DNA of 64,000 nt, taken from contig OY365810.1 in the NCBI GenBank assembly GCA_959347315.1, forward strand, positions 8,200,598-8,264,597, written 5' to 3'. Made by a program: the position numbers and the translations under genes. Below, piece by piece: positions 11,001 to 20,625 of the stretch (the stretch's first letter is position 1; each line of letters starts with the position of its first letter). The notes under the pieces are model-generated. The model saw only the letters and a list, made by a program, of their open reading frames with translations, made no database searches and had not been told where the DNA came from. This stretch comes from Bimastos eiseni. Lineage: Eukaryota; Annelida; Clitellata; Crassiclitellata; Lumbricidae.

Positions 11001-14000
11001 TATTCTAATAAAATCAAGACAAGAAGTTGGAATAAAAATAATCGTTACCTCCTCCTTTTACCAAAAGGTCGACAATAAAATTCTGTTCAGTTTCACGAAG
11101 GCATTCTAGAACCCTTAGGCCTTTGTCCTTCTTGAACTTAATCGCACTCATCCAATGTGTAAGTTCACTATTTCTAAAGAAGCTGCCACGCTGATTGATT
11201 AGTTGCAATCTTTCTTCATCAGTTATGCAATTTTTCTTGTGAAGCGGTATACTTACAAATATGGACCCGCTCTCGTCTGAAATGATGTACAATCTTATAT
11301 CGTTATGTAAAGTGCATGATATATTCTGGTTTAACTGTTTAACTGAACCACATAAGCGCAGGTGTCCAGGCAGTACGCCGCAGGACAGTTTGCCGAGGAC
11401 AGTACGACGCGGAAAATTGTTGTGTGGTGTTCATAATAAGAAACATCGCTCCGCAAGCGGCGATTCAGGCTCACGCTATTTATATTTCTTCAGTGGGGAA
11501 TCTTCACCAGTAATAAGAAGGTCGACGTTCATTCTGACGCGATCCATCTCGACTCGCCCGGATGAGGATGAACAATTCCAAATCTCATTCTCTTCGCTTT
11601 TATCTTCCAGTTGATAAATGTATCCTTCATACGTTAACAGTCGTTTGTCTTTAATCGACTCAACAAACTCGAGCGCCATTTCAGTATTTTTACAGGTTTA
11701 TATACTTTACTGCACGTGTAGTTGTATACAAAAATTTCAGTTTTTTAGCAGCCTTCTTTTGAAGAAGCGTCAGGGCCAATTACTATGGCTCTGGGAGGTG
11801 CAATGAATTTGGGACGCTAGAACGATACAATGTGAGTTGTTGGAATTTGGGACGTTAAACTGATAAATTGCCTTAAGAAGCGTCGGAGTAGGGCTTTAAA
11901 GTTAGCCAATGCTTTGTTAAGTAAGCAGCTATATATGTATATATATATAATGTTCGCAGCATGTGCTTTTAAGAAGCGTCGGTTCCGGCCTTTTAATTCA
12001 GCTTTTTAAACTTTAAATTTAGCAAATGTTTGATTAATTCGCGGCGAGCCAACTGCGGCCAACTGTCCTAGCTGCGAATTGTCCGTGGCGTAAGCTTACT
12101 GTTCGCGGCAAACTGTCCTGCTGCATATTGCTAATAAACCCAACCGCATGGTTCAACCATCCCAAAGAAATTAATGTTTAAAGGAAGAAATGCTTTTGTG
12201 ATATGTTAACAAAGGTCAAGGCATCAATCTATAGGTGGAGCAATTCCATCTAAGCATTTTTATAACGCCAACAATCTATATAAAAAACTGTATGGAGGGA
12301 TAACTCACCGTCAGCAGTGTATGTGATGTTTGTGTCTTCCGGCTTAGCAATGAGCTGTTCTAACTGAGTTGTTGCAAAGATGTATCTGTCGTCAAGCTCT
12401 TTTCTTTGAAGTTTCTCAATGTCCAATTCATCTTGCAACTTCAGAATTTGTTCATTTAACAATGATTTTTCTTCCAGTGTTCTATTTTGAGTTTCAATGA
12501 GGTCAAGCTTTTCTGCTTCAGCCAACTCTAAACATTTTTCATTCTCTTTCAGACGCACTAAAAGATTATTCTTATTTTCCTGTTCCTGATGTAACTGAAT
12601 TTCTAACTCATTCCTCATTCTGTTCTCTTTTTTCAGTGTTTCGCATAATTCATTCAACTTATCTCGTTCAGTTCTCAATAAAATCATCTCGTTATTGCTT
12701 TTCTTGAAACTTTCTTCAGACTTACGAAGTTCATATTCGGTTGACGTTAAACTGGCATTCAGTTCGACCATTTGTTGCTGAAAAAAGTGTGTATCGCATT
12801 CTGCTTTCGTCAATTTATTTTCCATTTCTATTATGACAGTTTTTTTCATAAGGTTCTCTTCGTTTAATCGCTTGAACTTCGCTTTTTCATCGTGTATATC
12901 AGCCTTCAGTTTGTTGATCTTCTGTTCCAGTTGCATCCGATCCTCAGTACTTTGTGATCTTTCTCTGATTAATTCCTGTTGCATGGAATGCAATTGTGTT
13001 TGGCAAACCTCGTTTAACGATGCAGTAGCGGAGTATTTACTGACGTTTTCTCGCAACTGTTCCAGTTCCGCGTCTGAATCGACTTTTCTTGCGATGGTTT
13101 CTTTCCTCATTCGATGACATTCTTTAAAATAAAGAAATCAGTTATAATCGTTGGTGATAACTGGAATTTGCTCTGTATCTTGATCTGAAATAGGCCTAGT
13201 ACGACCACTTTATTTTATCACTTTATGGTATCTGACTATGATTATGATATTGAGATTCACTCTGGTATATTCTTCAAAGACATTGGTGAGTTCAGATACC
13301 TGATGTCGACAACCTGGCCAGAGCTTTTGTCCATCTGAGCCATATGACCCACATTGAATCCGTTTCATTCTTCATCGGAATAACTACTCCATTTATGCTA
13401 AATTTTAAAAGTATAAGAAAATCGATATTCACCTTCAAGTAAAACACGGAAACTCATTTTCGAACTATCTTCTACTTTGTCCAAGCGAGAAAGGTCAACA
13501 GACGCGACTTTGGTAACTATTTCTATCTTCAGATGAGGCTCAAGTGTTTGCAACCTTGATTGAAGCGTGTCTCGACCAGTCTAAAAATATCAGTAAATTG
13601 TAGATTACATGTATATTGACGTCAAAGTGTAAGTAACAACAGTCTCAAGTGTATAACATTTATTGCATTTTGTTTTCCGATCCCATGGCAAGTCTACATT
13701 TGATGAATTATGCCACTAAGAAATTATTGAGATAGATTAGTACCTACTACGTACGAGTTCACGTCTTTGCAGTCAATCAGTTGGATATCACTTCTCTGCA
13801 GGTGATACACAGATCTTTATTTCCTTTGAGGGTTTGTCCTGTCAATCTCCCTTTCAACAGTTCTCTACTGTCTTCGACGAGGGACACTGGTACAGTCTTG
13901 GATGGGGTCTAAAAATCTACTTCTCAAGCCTTCAAAAACGGAATTTGTACTTCAGGGAACCCCTCAGCAACTCAAGAAACTTGACGGGTTAACTTAATCA

Positions 14001-17000
14001 TGTCAGATTGGGTGAATATCTTGTTCAGTTATCAATTCGACAATGTCTGTTACTGAGTATGTCAATGGCTTTTGCAAGTTGACATATATTGTTAGATGCT
14101 ATGCCTATGTTCTTTTACTGCTCTGCTCTAAATATCTAACATAGGGTAAACGACATTATAATTATATATTTATTGTACTGATCTAAGGTGCAATTTTGAA
14201 CTGCCTCTAAAGGTTAAATATATTCCGTACCTAGTCAGGAAGGAGCGGCTTTAGAAGGAGTTGCCTGTGGTCTATATAAGGATCCGTTGTAGGACTGCCA
14301 GAGAGAGGAAGTGTTAACTTTCTAGTTAAGCTTATGATGGTTGTGTATCCGAGACTCGTTGTCTCTTTTGCGGTCTTTGCCAAAACCGGCTACACCGTTC
14401 TGCGTCTGGTCGACAGACCGAACTGCTTGTCTACCCTGCTTCACACTGTCTACTTCTCCGGCGGAAGAAGACGCATTGTTCGTTTCTACATGTTCATATG
14501 TTTGATTTGGATATTGTTTTAATATAATTTTTTTTCAAATTACCCCTTGTTCGTTCTCCATCAAAATGCTACAATATGCATATTCGTGATATACATAGAA
14601 TCAGGCGTTATTTTACTTATATCTGCGCGTGTGACAAAATCCAATGCCGTGATCTCTAGTCGCCATGACTAATGTAATTCAATTCTCACTGGCATTACAA
14701 ATTGCAACTTGCAGAAACTCCAGAGTGTTCAGAATTCTTTGGCTAGAGTTATAACTTATACATCAAACTATGAGCATATAACTCTTGTGTTCAAAACATT
14801 GCATTGGCTTCCTGTTCGTCAGAGAATCTCTTTCATACTTGGTCTTATTGTCTACTAAACACTGAATTATGGTAAACCACAGTACAAAAACTCATAATCA
14901 TTCAATTCGGTCATCTACCTGCCTTTCTTTGGCTGTTCCGCGGACAAGGACTGTCCTTGGTCGTCGGACTTTCTCGGGGGCTGGACCCAGGTTCTGGAAC
15001 TTCCTCCCTGTGTCTGTTCGATTTGCTCAGTCTGCTTCTTTGCTTCGATCTCGACTCATTATTAATATTGATATCAATATTAATAATAGATGATGCAAAT
15101 ATTTGATAGCGAGGTCATTTCTCGCTAAGTATCAGACTGAATTGACATAATATATCTACCCATAACAAAGATAGTGATGTTGATCGACAATAAAGACATT
15201 TATACGAAAGGGGTTAATAGGCCTACCATCCGAAAACGAACTGCTTTCTTTTTTGTCTGTTTTGCAACAACGCATATCGACTTGGCATCCTGTTGAACTG
15301 CGATTGACTGGGTGTCTGGCTTTGGTGGTGGAATTGGTTTCGACAACGAGCGTGACGAAATAAGTTTTTGTCCAGTTTTAGGCGACGTTTTCGACGGAGT
15401 AACTGGCGTTGAAGAGGATATCAATGTTACGGGTTTCTCTTCATGTTCAATAAGCACTATTATTTGCAGTTCCTTGCATATACCTGTTGTTTCTTGCATT
15501 GCATGTGGCTCTGTTGCGCCGTCAGAAGCTGAATCTGTGAATTCAGTCAAGTACAAACTAAGATTGTATATGGAACCTTAAAAAATTGGAAGCAATGCAT
15601 TCGTTCATCATTGTATTTGCTAACTGCTTCTTGAAGCATCAACAGAAGAAAAAAACGAAATAACCTCCAAGCGTTTTTCCCTGATTAGAGAACAGGTTTC
15701 CTTAAAACATACAACGCGCTCCACTCCTTTCATTTTGTTGCATTTGCTGGCAGTTCAAGCAGGCATATAACCACACAAGGATATTAATACAGCGACAGTG
15801 AACTGGAATTCTGCTGCATGGATTCTCTCAACTATTTTTCATCTGCGAGCCTTTTCCATAACTACTTCAATTCGTGCAATACCAAGGGATTGAAGGGAAG
15901 TTCGAAAGCCGGATGGTTGAGCAACATGATTCTTGAAATAAATATAGCCTGAATACTTCGACGTTCAGATAATGGCTAAATCAAGAATACCAAATCGAGT
16001 AATTCCCAATATTGTGAAATCTTGGACATAAGTAAGAGTTGGGGTCCGGCACGAGAGTCTGTTTTTACCCTGTTCGTATAGGCAAGGTTACGATAAACTG
16101 TTGAACTTGACGCTGCTGTGCTATAGCACAACAGTTTTATCGCACGTGTACATTACTCTAGAGAAAACACTTCATAGTTGCACCTGATAGATTTCTGAGC
16201 TTCATTGTAAGATGGTCTTGACCCGATTCTTTTACCGCTTCTAGAAATTTCTCAAAGTCTTTTAGAGACTTTTTACTGAGAAGTTCAAGCAGCATCTCAT
16301 TCTTCTGGAAGGAGTTTTTCACACAGAGTATACGCTCTTTCTCGCGAACTGTTAGCACTTGCTGCTGATAGAGCAGTGATATTAGTCCACTTTCAGCGTT
16401 CAATTCCTCTGATAGCCACATGAAATTCCGGCAAATTAAGTTTTTGTGATCCGCAGTATTGTCTCCATTTGGTTTATCATATGCTTGAATAAATTAATAA
16501 TTAATTTTGAATTATGCCCCAAATAGACATAAAGAATAAAGACAATTAACTAGATTCTAATATACGAATAAGTGTTTTTATTGAAGCACAGTTGTGCCCT
16601 TCAAAATAAATTAAGAGCAATAAAGCAGATATTTAATAACATTAATTTTATTTTGCAACTAATTGTTCTTTATATAATCATGCATTGCCATAATCATAAT
16701 AATCACCAGAGTTATACGTGATCAGTTCGCTGGAGGGTGCTGTGTCTTCTGTATATTGACAAGCCCATGAAATCTTGGTCGGCTATGTATTAAGACTGGA
16801 GAGTTTCTGCGAAAGTTAAGTTAACCCTCACTCCTGTTGCAGTGAGGGTAGCAAAGAAGGTGTGCCAAGCGTGTAGATGCATAGTTAAGACGAAATTTGT
16901 GGGTCTTAGACCTAGGTAGAGTTGTCAACCAAATCGTTTGTGTTTTTTCTAAACGTTTGCAGAAGCGGTAAAGTAAAGCCCTACTCGTTTGGTGAAAGCC

Positions 17001-19327
17001 TTGTGTTGAGTTCATTGAATAGGCTGTATCTTACTATTGTCTAAATTTAAGAGTATATCTATGCTTTATTTTACCTTGTTGTTCTCGTCTTTCAACAGAG
17101 AAATATATAACAGAATGTGTGTTTCGAGTTCGTTTATGTGTGCATATAATATTTCTCAAACACTTAATACATACCGTGTTCACCAGACACCAGCATTTGA
17201 TAAAGATGTTGTTGGTTCGTTTGTTTGACGAGTGCTAAAAAACATTCGTAGACACCTCTTGGTTTCCTGGCAATGATGCTCAGCAGTTCCTCATTGGCTC
17301 TGATTGGAGTAGATTGCAAATGCTGGATCTGTTCTAACTCCTTCATCGTCAGTTTCTCTTTCTGATACATCATTGCTATTATGTCTCCCAGACAAGACAG
17401 GTTGCTAACCAGTTGGTTGTATTTCAATTGAATTCTCTGACCATGCTCTTCTATAATTTGTACACACTGCACAATTACAACCAAGACAATAGTACCTGAA
17501 TAATATTTAATATATTATCCATGTATTCTGGATACGATAAATTCATGTTTGTTCTCATTATTATCGTAATTCTTTACTTCATGTATACTTGTTTGATTAA
17601 ATTTGTGTGTGAGTATATAATTCTTATCCATCTCAAATTTCAAAATTTTTGGGAACACCTCAAAAGCGTTAAGAACAATGTCATGATTGTTTAAGGGTTT
17701 TGAACACAGGCGTGTAATAATTATCAGGGCAAAAAAACAATAAATGATTCTGTATGAATTCTTCTAGAGGCGATTTCCTTCGCCATCCCAAACGCAAAAC
17801 TCGTATCTCTTTTGGATGACAGGTCACCTGCAGAAACCATTACTAAATTCTGGTTAGACGGGTCTGGACGTCCCTAGCGTAATGTCAGATTCCTAGGCGT
17901 CCAGTTACTGTTTGATTAGCAGCTGTTATGTAATAAGGCTGGGTCTTATTAGCATCATTGAATTCCATTACTACAGTTATACCGCCTAACAGATCGTATC
18001 GGAATTGTCCCCTATTCATGATCCGTGTCAACCAGCCGGTCCAGGCCAAATCTTCAACTGATTCATGAGTTTCTTGTCTGTGGGTCGTAGGGATGGAAGG
18101 GGTAGGCGTCCGCCTCGAGGTGTCGGGTTTCGCTGCTTGACCCTCCGTTGATATTTGCATATTCCTTGGTGTCTGTATTGGGGCCTTCTGCTTCAGGCGA
18201 AGCCCATTGATGTCTCTAGACATTCTCATCCGTAGTCCTCCTACGCTTCTGCTGTCGATCGATGACTTTTATATAGCGCCATCGTTCAGAGTGACGCGCG
18301 TCACAGATAGTCCGAAGGTTCTAAAGTCCGAATGTTCGATAGTCCGAAGATTCGATAATCCGAAAAAAAAATTCTAGTCCGAAGAATTTCGGATTATGGA
18401 ACATTCGGTCTATCGAACCCAAGGCACTCACGAGCTTAAACTAATCTTCTAGCTATCGAAGCGTCGGACTATCGAACCTTCGGACTTTCGAAACTTCGGA
18501 CTATCGAACGGTCCCCCAATAAATTGAGCAGGCAGATGTTACTCAACCTTGAAACTATAAGGATATTGATACAATATTAATAACTGATAAATCCCTGAAG
18601 ACATGGGTTATTTATCTCTTAGCTTTTTCTCTTTGTTTTTACGCTATAGCATCCATGGTTTTAGTTGAGAATTAAAGTTCCTAAGCTATCGAACCTCTCT
18701 CAATTGGAGTAGTGTCATCTACGATTGTTGGAAAATTCTTTATCCCATTGCAAATACTTTTAGAAATTATTTTACTCTATGCTTGTTACAGCAGAAATAT
18801 TAATTGCAATTAATTGCAATTGTTTCTTCGAAATATCGTGTTTTACTGCGCTGCATTTCGTTTTATTATAGCCTGTGATGATTCATGATTTAATTTGTAG
18901 TATCGTCTATTTTATTACATTTAACATTAGACTGGTCTAACTTTAACACAGATCCGGTCTAGCTTGAATCTGTTATCATCCAAATTCCATTTTATAATAT
19001 AGTTACTCGAGTAGAGACTAACTTTTAAGCAAATTTTTGTTTCGTAATACAGAGAAAACGTTGGCTTATAACGTAGAGAAAGTGGTTACCATTTCCATAA
19101 CGATAGCTTGCCATCCTACATTGACTATCAAAATTTAACGGGTTGCCAAAACTGCTGAAAATGAGTGAACTGATTAGCTTATTTCTAACTTATGTTTGTC
19201 AATTAAAACTTGCATTAGCATAATAGTTACCTTCATGTTGTGCAATTTCATTGAATTTTGTTTCTTCTTCAGCAAGTTATACAGCAAAATGCCACAGTTG
19301 ATCTCTTCGCGACGGATATCCAGGCAT
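7224..19327 (-). CDS. Gene 2: CARD-CARD-coiled coil-CARD-like-alpha/beta-NHL protein (complete exon set)
   Basis: Nine exons: 19327-19231, 17450-17175, 16483-16184, 15534-15227, 13580-13433, 13121-12309, 11276-11049, 10177-9749 and 8062-7224. They sum to 3438 bases, exactly 1146 codons. Approximate residues: 33-124 CARD A, 125-224 CARD B, 225-327 Ser/Pro/Lys linker, 328-647 coiled coil, 648-723 truncated third CARD-like domain, 724-866 WFWC alpha/beta domain, 867-1145 NHL propeller. The oddity is TAA at codon 17 of E1, so the first exon cannot yield the full protein; a downstream ATG, an alternative first exon or a dying copy are possible. CARDs recruit partners, coiled coils oligomerise and propellers bind ligands; the combined cytosolic scaffold/sensor role is inferred. 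Confidence 0.72.
8469..9261. mobile_element. Non-autonomous hAT-type MITE (793 bp)
   Basis: Terminal inverted repeats CAGAGGCGTAACTAGGG at the left and the complement of CAGAGGCGTAAATAGGG at the right. Flanks are ATAGAGCC (8461-8468) and ATAAAGCC (9262-9269), an 8-bp target-site duplication with one mismatch, as expected for hAT. Interior is non-coding. It lies in the last intron of gene 2 and is absent from the matching introns of genes 3, 4 and 5, so it inserted after duplication. Confidence 0.8.
9749..10177 (-). CDS. Gene 2 exon E8, WFWC alpha/beta domain
   Basis: 429 bases (phase 1 to 1), 142 codons. A charged linker is followed by EIIIAPYCHQED, a strand GIVIWFWC, helices AQRNLRSMYSSN and KLVTIFKQLL, then strand GITIYMDDF. 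I do not recognise it with certainty. The strand-helix-helix-strand order recalls the TRADD N-terminal domain. Acceptor cttttag, donor gtaagt. Confidence 0.65.
10178..11048 (-). other. Gene 2 intron 7
   Basis: No exon seen. Holds a triple 'ttggctact' near 10515-10545 and a direct repeat of gcaatgcaagtcactggcta at about 10443 and 10812. Little similarity to intron 7 of genes 3 and 4. Confidence 0.4.
11049..11276 (-). CDS. Gene 2 exon E7, third CARD-like domain lacking its first helix
   Basis: 228 bases (phase 1 to 1). Carries KKNCITDEERLQLINQ, FFRNSELTHWM and LECLRETEQNFIVDLLVKGG, a CARD-like helix set. The first-helix segment present in gene 3 (NHQFLVENIDSGRLINLL) is absent. The sequence jumps from an intronic gtaagtata directly to CCGCTTCAC, so an intron-exon junction was deleted and an upstream tttcag acceptor now keeps the frame. 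Confidence 0.65.
11355..12130. mobile_element. Foldback element with GGACAGTTTGCCG arms and FLYWCH relic
   Basis: The left arm (11355-11420) has repeated GGACAGTTTGCCG / GGACAGTACGACGCGG. The right arm (12035-12130) carries the inverse, CGCGGCAAACTGTCC and GCGGCCAACTGTCC. Inside are several TTAAGAAGCGTCGG phrases and a FLYWCH-like coding piece. It lies in the intron between E6 and E7. Confidence 0.6.
11476..11679 (-). pseudogene. FLYWCH zinc-finger relic inside foldback element
   Basis: 67 codons from ATG: MALEFVESIKDKRLLTYEGY then IY, later EIWNC and GRVEMDRVRMNVD. The 'L.YEGYIY...WNC...RV....D' pattern matches the N-terminal FLYWCH finger of MULE-type transposases. The second Cys and the His ligands are lost, so it is not a working finger. 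It is not joined to the CARD gene, because E6-to-E7 phasing skips it. Confidence 0.55.
12309..13121 (-). CDS. Gene 2 exon E6, long coiled coil
   Basis: 813 bases (phase 1 to 1), about 270 residues and almost wholly heptad-like, rich in Glu, Lys, Gln and Leu (for example LEQKINKLKADIHDEKAKF and LNEQILKLQDELDIEKLQ). No Pro until near the end (AKPED). A parallel oligomerisation rod like those of CARD9/CARMA proteins is a fair analogy, not proven homology. Donor gtgagt. Confidence 0.8.
13122..13432 (-). other. Gene 2 intron 5
   Basis: About 310 bases between E6 and E5, conserved in the other copies. The gene 3 version has an extra stretch at 30340-30390 whose end marks a recombination point in gene 4. 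Confidence 0.45.
13433..13580 (-). CDS. Gene 2 exon E5, start of coiled coil
   Basis: 148 bases (phase 0 to 1). Encodes DTLQSRLQTLEPHLKIEI and MSFRVLLEG, amphipathic and leading into the long coil of E6. The exon has the same length in every copy. Confidence 0.65.
13790..15065 (+). mobile_element. L2/CR1-like LINE relic in intron 4 of gene 2
   Basis: Degenerate reverse-transcriptase: a box corrupted to FSAGDTQIFIS (from the YADDTQ type) near 13800. Downstream frames spell the C-terminal tail: LARVITYTSNYEHIT, LHWLPVRQRISF, then 14869-15060 with GAGPRFWNFLPVSVRFAQSA. Stops and shifts throughout. Copies lie in the same intron of genes 3 and 4, so insertion predates the duplications. Plus strand, antisense to the host gene. 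Confidence 0.75.
14100..14567 (+). mobile_element. Insertion with TATA box splitting the LINE, possible solo LTR
   Basis: The LINE homology is interrupted between the '...CHKLLDA' part and the 'YNMHIRDIHRI' part. The insert has gtctatataagg near 14271 and no coding capacity. Matching copies: about 31436-31935, 50830-51290 and, partly deleted, 53280-53690. I found no convincing target duplication or TG...CA ends, so the class is open. Confidence 0.35.
15227..15534 (-). CDS. Gene 2 exon E4, Ser/Pro/Lys-rich linker
   Basis: 308 bases (phase 1 to 0), 102 codons. Low-complexity, with runs such as PVTPSKTSPKTGQKL and SLSKPIPPPKPDTQS and a basic end, KQTKKKAVRFRM. Probably disordered. The proline-rich PIPPPKP could be an SH3-type ligand, but that is speculation. 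Acceptor ttcacag, donor gtaggc. Confidence 0.65.
15535..16183 (-). other. Gene 2 intron 3
   Basis: No gene seen. Strongly conserved with 33091-33740 and, in part, with 54668-55309, where similarity stops abruptly at a foldback element. Confidence 0.5.
16184..16483 (-). CDS. Gene 2 exon E3, CARD B
   Basis: 300 bases, phase 1 to 1, open. Contains LNAESGLISLLYQQQVLT and FEKFLEAVKESGQDHL. The donor is gtgcaac rather than gtacaac. Confidence 0.8.
16484..17174 (-). other. Gene 2 intron 2
   Basis: Conserved with 34041-34733. No exon. It is the site where gene 1 carries its LINE. Confidence 0.5.
17175..17450 (-). CDS. Gene 2 exon E2, CARD A
   Basis: 276 bases, phase 1 to 1, open throughout. Same CARD signature as in gene 1, with STPIRANEELLSIIARK and HLYQML. 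Differences from gene 1 cluster in the first half (MMYQKEKLTMKELEQ). Confidence 0.8.
17885..18229 (-). repeat. Unclassified repeat with 114-codon open frame
   Basis: Frame begins MRMSRDINGLRLKQKAPIQ and includes VEDLAWTGWLTRIMNRGQF and TVVMEFNDANKTQPYYI. Its better-preserved partner is 35699-36115 (138 codons). A shift of length and frame near 17990 breaks this copy. It could be a retroelement gag-like piece; I recognise no domain. Confidence 0.4.
18307..18510. mobile_element. Foldback element, CCGAAGGTTCGATAG family
   Basis: Left arm repeats AGTCCGAAGGTTC and ATAGTCCGAAGATTCG. Right arm repeats CGGACTATCGAACCTTCGG, its inverse. Only about 200 bases, with no minisatellite core. Partner at 36192-36398. 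Confidence 0.65.
19231..19327 (-). pseudogene. Gene 2 exon E1, with in-frame TAA
   Basis: Homologous to the other E1 exons and starts MPGYPSRRDQLWHFA. The codons CTA CAA of genes 1, 3 and 4 are here GTA TAA, so translation from this ATG stops after 16 residues. The donor gtaac and upstream acceptor remain. A proximal promoter block like the one at 38213-38280 is also missing upstream of this copy. Confidence 0.75.
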
Positions 19328-19774
19328 TATAATTCCTTAGCTTCTGTATCACATTTGAGAAACAATGCTTTCTTTGTCATACATGATATCTATTATTTGC
19401 TTACGTTCATTATGCTAATGTCAAAGGTGGCAATTGTTTTCCCATTTGCACCTTCTCTTATAGGCTGATAATATATGCCCATACATACACATGCATGCAT
19501 ACAAGCGAACACACACACATATATAAACGTACTTACATTGTATAAATACACGCATGCACATTTACATATATAAGCCTACATATATTGTACATGGATCCCG
19601 GACGCATATCATCGTTGTTATGGATGCGTCGTTAAAAAAACTTATATCAGTCAGTACATGGATCCCATTGTGTCATACTAACTATTCAACTTACTAGAAT
19701 TTGTATATATATGTATATATATATGTATAGTTGCAGCTGTCATATATAGATGCTAGTGTGCTTGCGTTGTCTTT

Positions 19775-19925
19775 TTCAAAGTCATACCCACATCTCAACG
19801 TGGCGAGGGGTGAAACAGTGGAGTATAATAGGAGTGCCTGCAGAGGGTATGCCACCAGCGGAGGCCCTGGCCGAAATATCATTAAATCCGCAACGCTGTG
19901 AGAAAAGGCTTAGCAGGAACCATGT
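19775..19925 (+). repeat. Truncated interspersed repeat (RTE-like 3' end?)
   Basis: Matches the first part of 37590-38100. Contains a frame with GVKQWSIIGVPAEGMPPAEA. The second half, with the TGATGA tail, is deleted here together with the proximal promoter block. Confidence 0.4.
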
Positions 19926-20084
19926 CATTGAACCTGTCGTTGAACCCTAAAGTGAACCCATATTTTCGTATTCAGGTGAAAGACGTTAGGCTAAGCGGCC
20001 TATATATTCTGATATAGGCTGCCAGTGACCTGTATCACTAGACCTCTCTTTACCTAGCGCTTCTGTGCTATGTTAATTAAAGGC

Positions 20085-20350
20085 TCGTCAATAATTCTGC
20101 TTTTTGTTCACAATGCTTTGTTTCTCCAGGTGTTTGTATGCATGTGCATTTAGGATATGTTGCAAATAATGAAGATGGAAAGAAAGACGAGACGAAGCAT
20201 CGGAGTTTCTATTTTTGAGTAGAATATTGTTGAAAGTAATTGGCATATGTCTATTGTTTTTAAGGCTACACAACAGATCTCATGTAGGTCATATACAGTC
20301 ATTTTCGACTCCAGGTAAACACATACATTATTGAGAAGCAGGGCCAAGAT
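20085..20350 (-). repeat. Conserved 5' flanking block
   Basis: About 250 bases (tggttcacaatgctttgttt... to ...gaaagaaagacgagacgaagc) also found near 22440-22700, 38533-38770, 42063-42323, 58150-58245 and 59040-59220, always upstream of a promoter block. It marks the 5' flank of each gene copy; a regulatory role is possible. Confidence 0.5.
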
Positions 20351-20534
20351 CAGCTGAAGAGGACAGATTTATTAGTGGTTTGGATGATGCTAAGAGTATA
20401 ATTATGGCGGTTTAACATTGATTTGCAAGGTCATTGAAATATTTGAATTTGTAGTCGATTGCATCGTTTGTTTTATTCACAGGAAAATTGAACACAGTTG
20501 CAGAGTCTTTTATCCAGTCATTCATTTATTACGA

Positions 20535-20625
20535 GAATTTGTGTATAGCGCCTCTTCAAGGTGACTACTCAGATGCGCTACCAACCTTAGCGCGGCCAAA
20601 TGTAGAATATGCGTAGGCTACATAG
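20535..20625 (-). repeat. Short LINE/SINE 3'-end relic
   Basis: Minus strand reads toward '...gcgctatacacaaattc', the 'gaagaggcgctata' end typical of CR1/L2 tails. Same in 40158-40248; related piece at 60685-60770. Confidence 0.45.

Larger units (their letters stand above)
17451..19230 (-). other. Gene 2 intron 1
   Basis: Holds the unclassified frame at 17885-18229 and the foldback at 18307-18510. The rest aligns with intron 1 of gene 3 (35010-37115) and shows no exon. Confidence 0.5.

Noticed and set aside
11476..11679. FLYWCH piece as an extra exon of the CARD gene
   Set aside because: E6 ends and E7 begins in phase 1 without it, no good acceptor precedes it, and the gene 3 copy has a stop in place of the core Trp.
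12833..13117. Plus-strand frame opposite the coiled coil
   Set aside because: Antisense shadow of E6; Ser/Cys/Leu-rich as expected from complementing Glu/Lys-rich codons.
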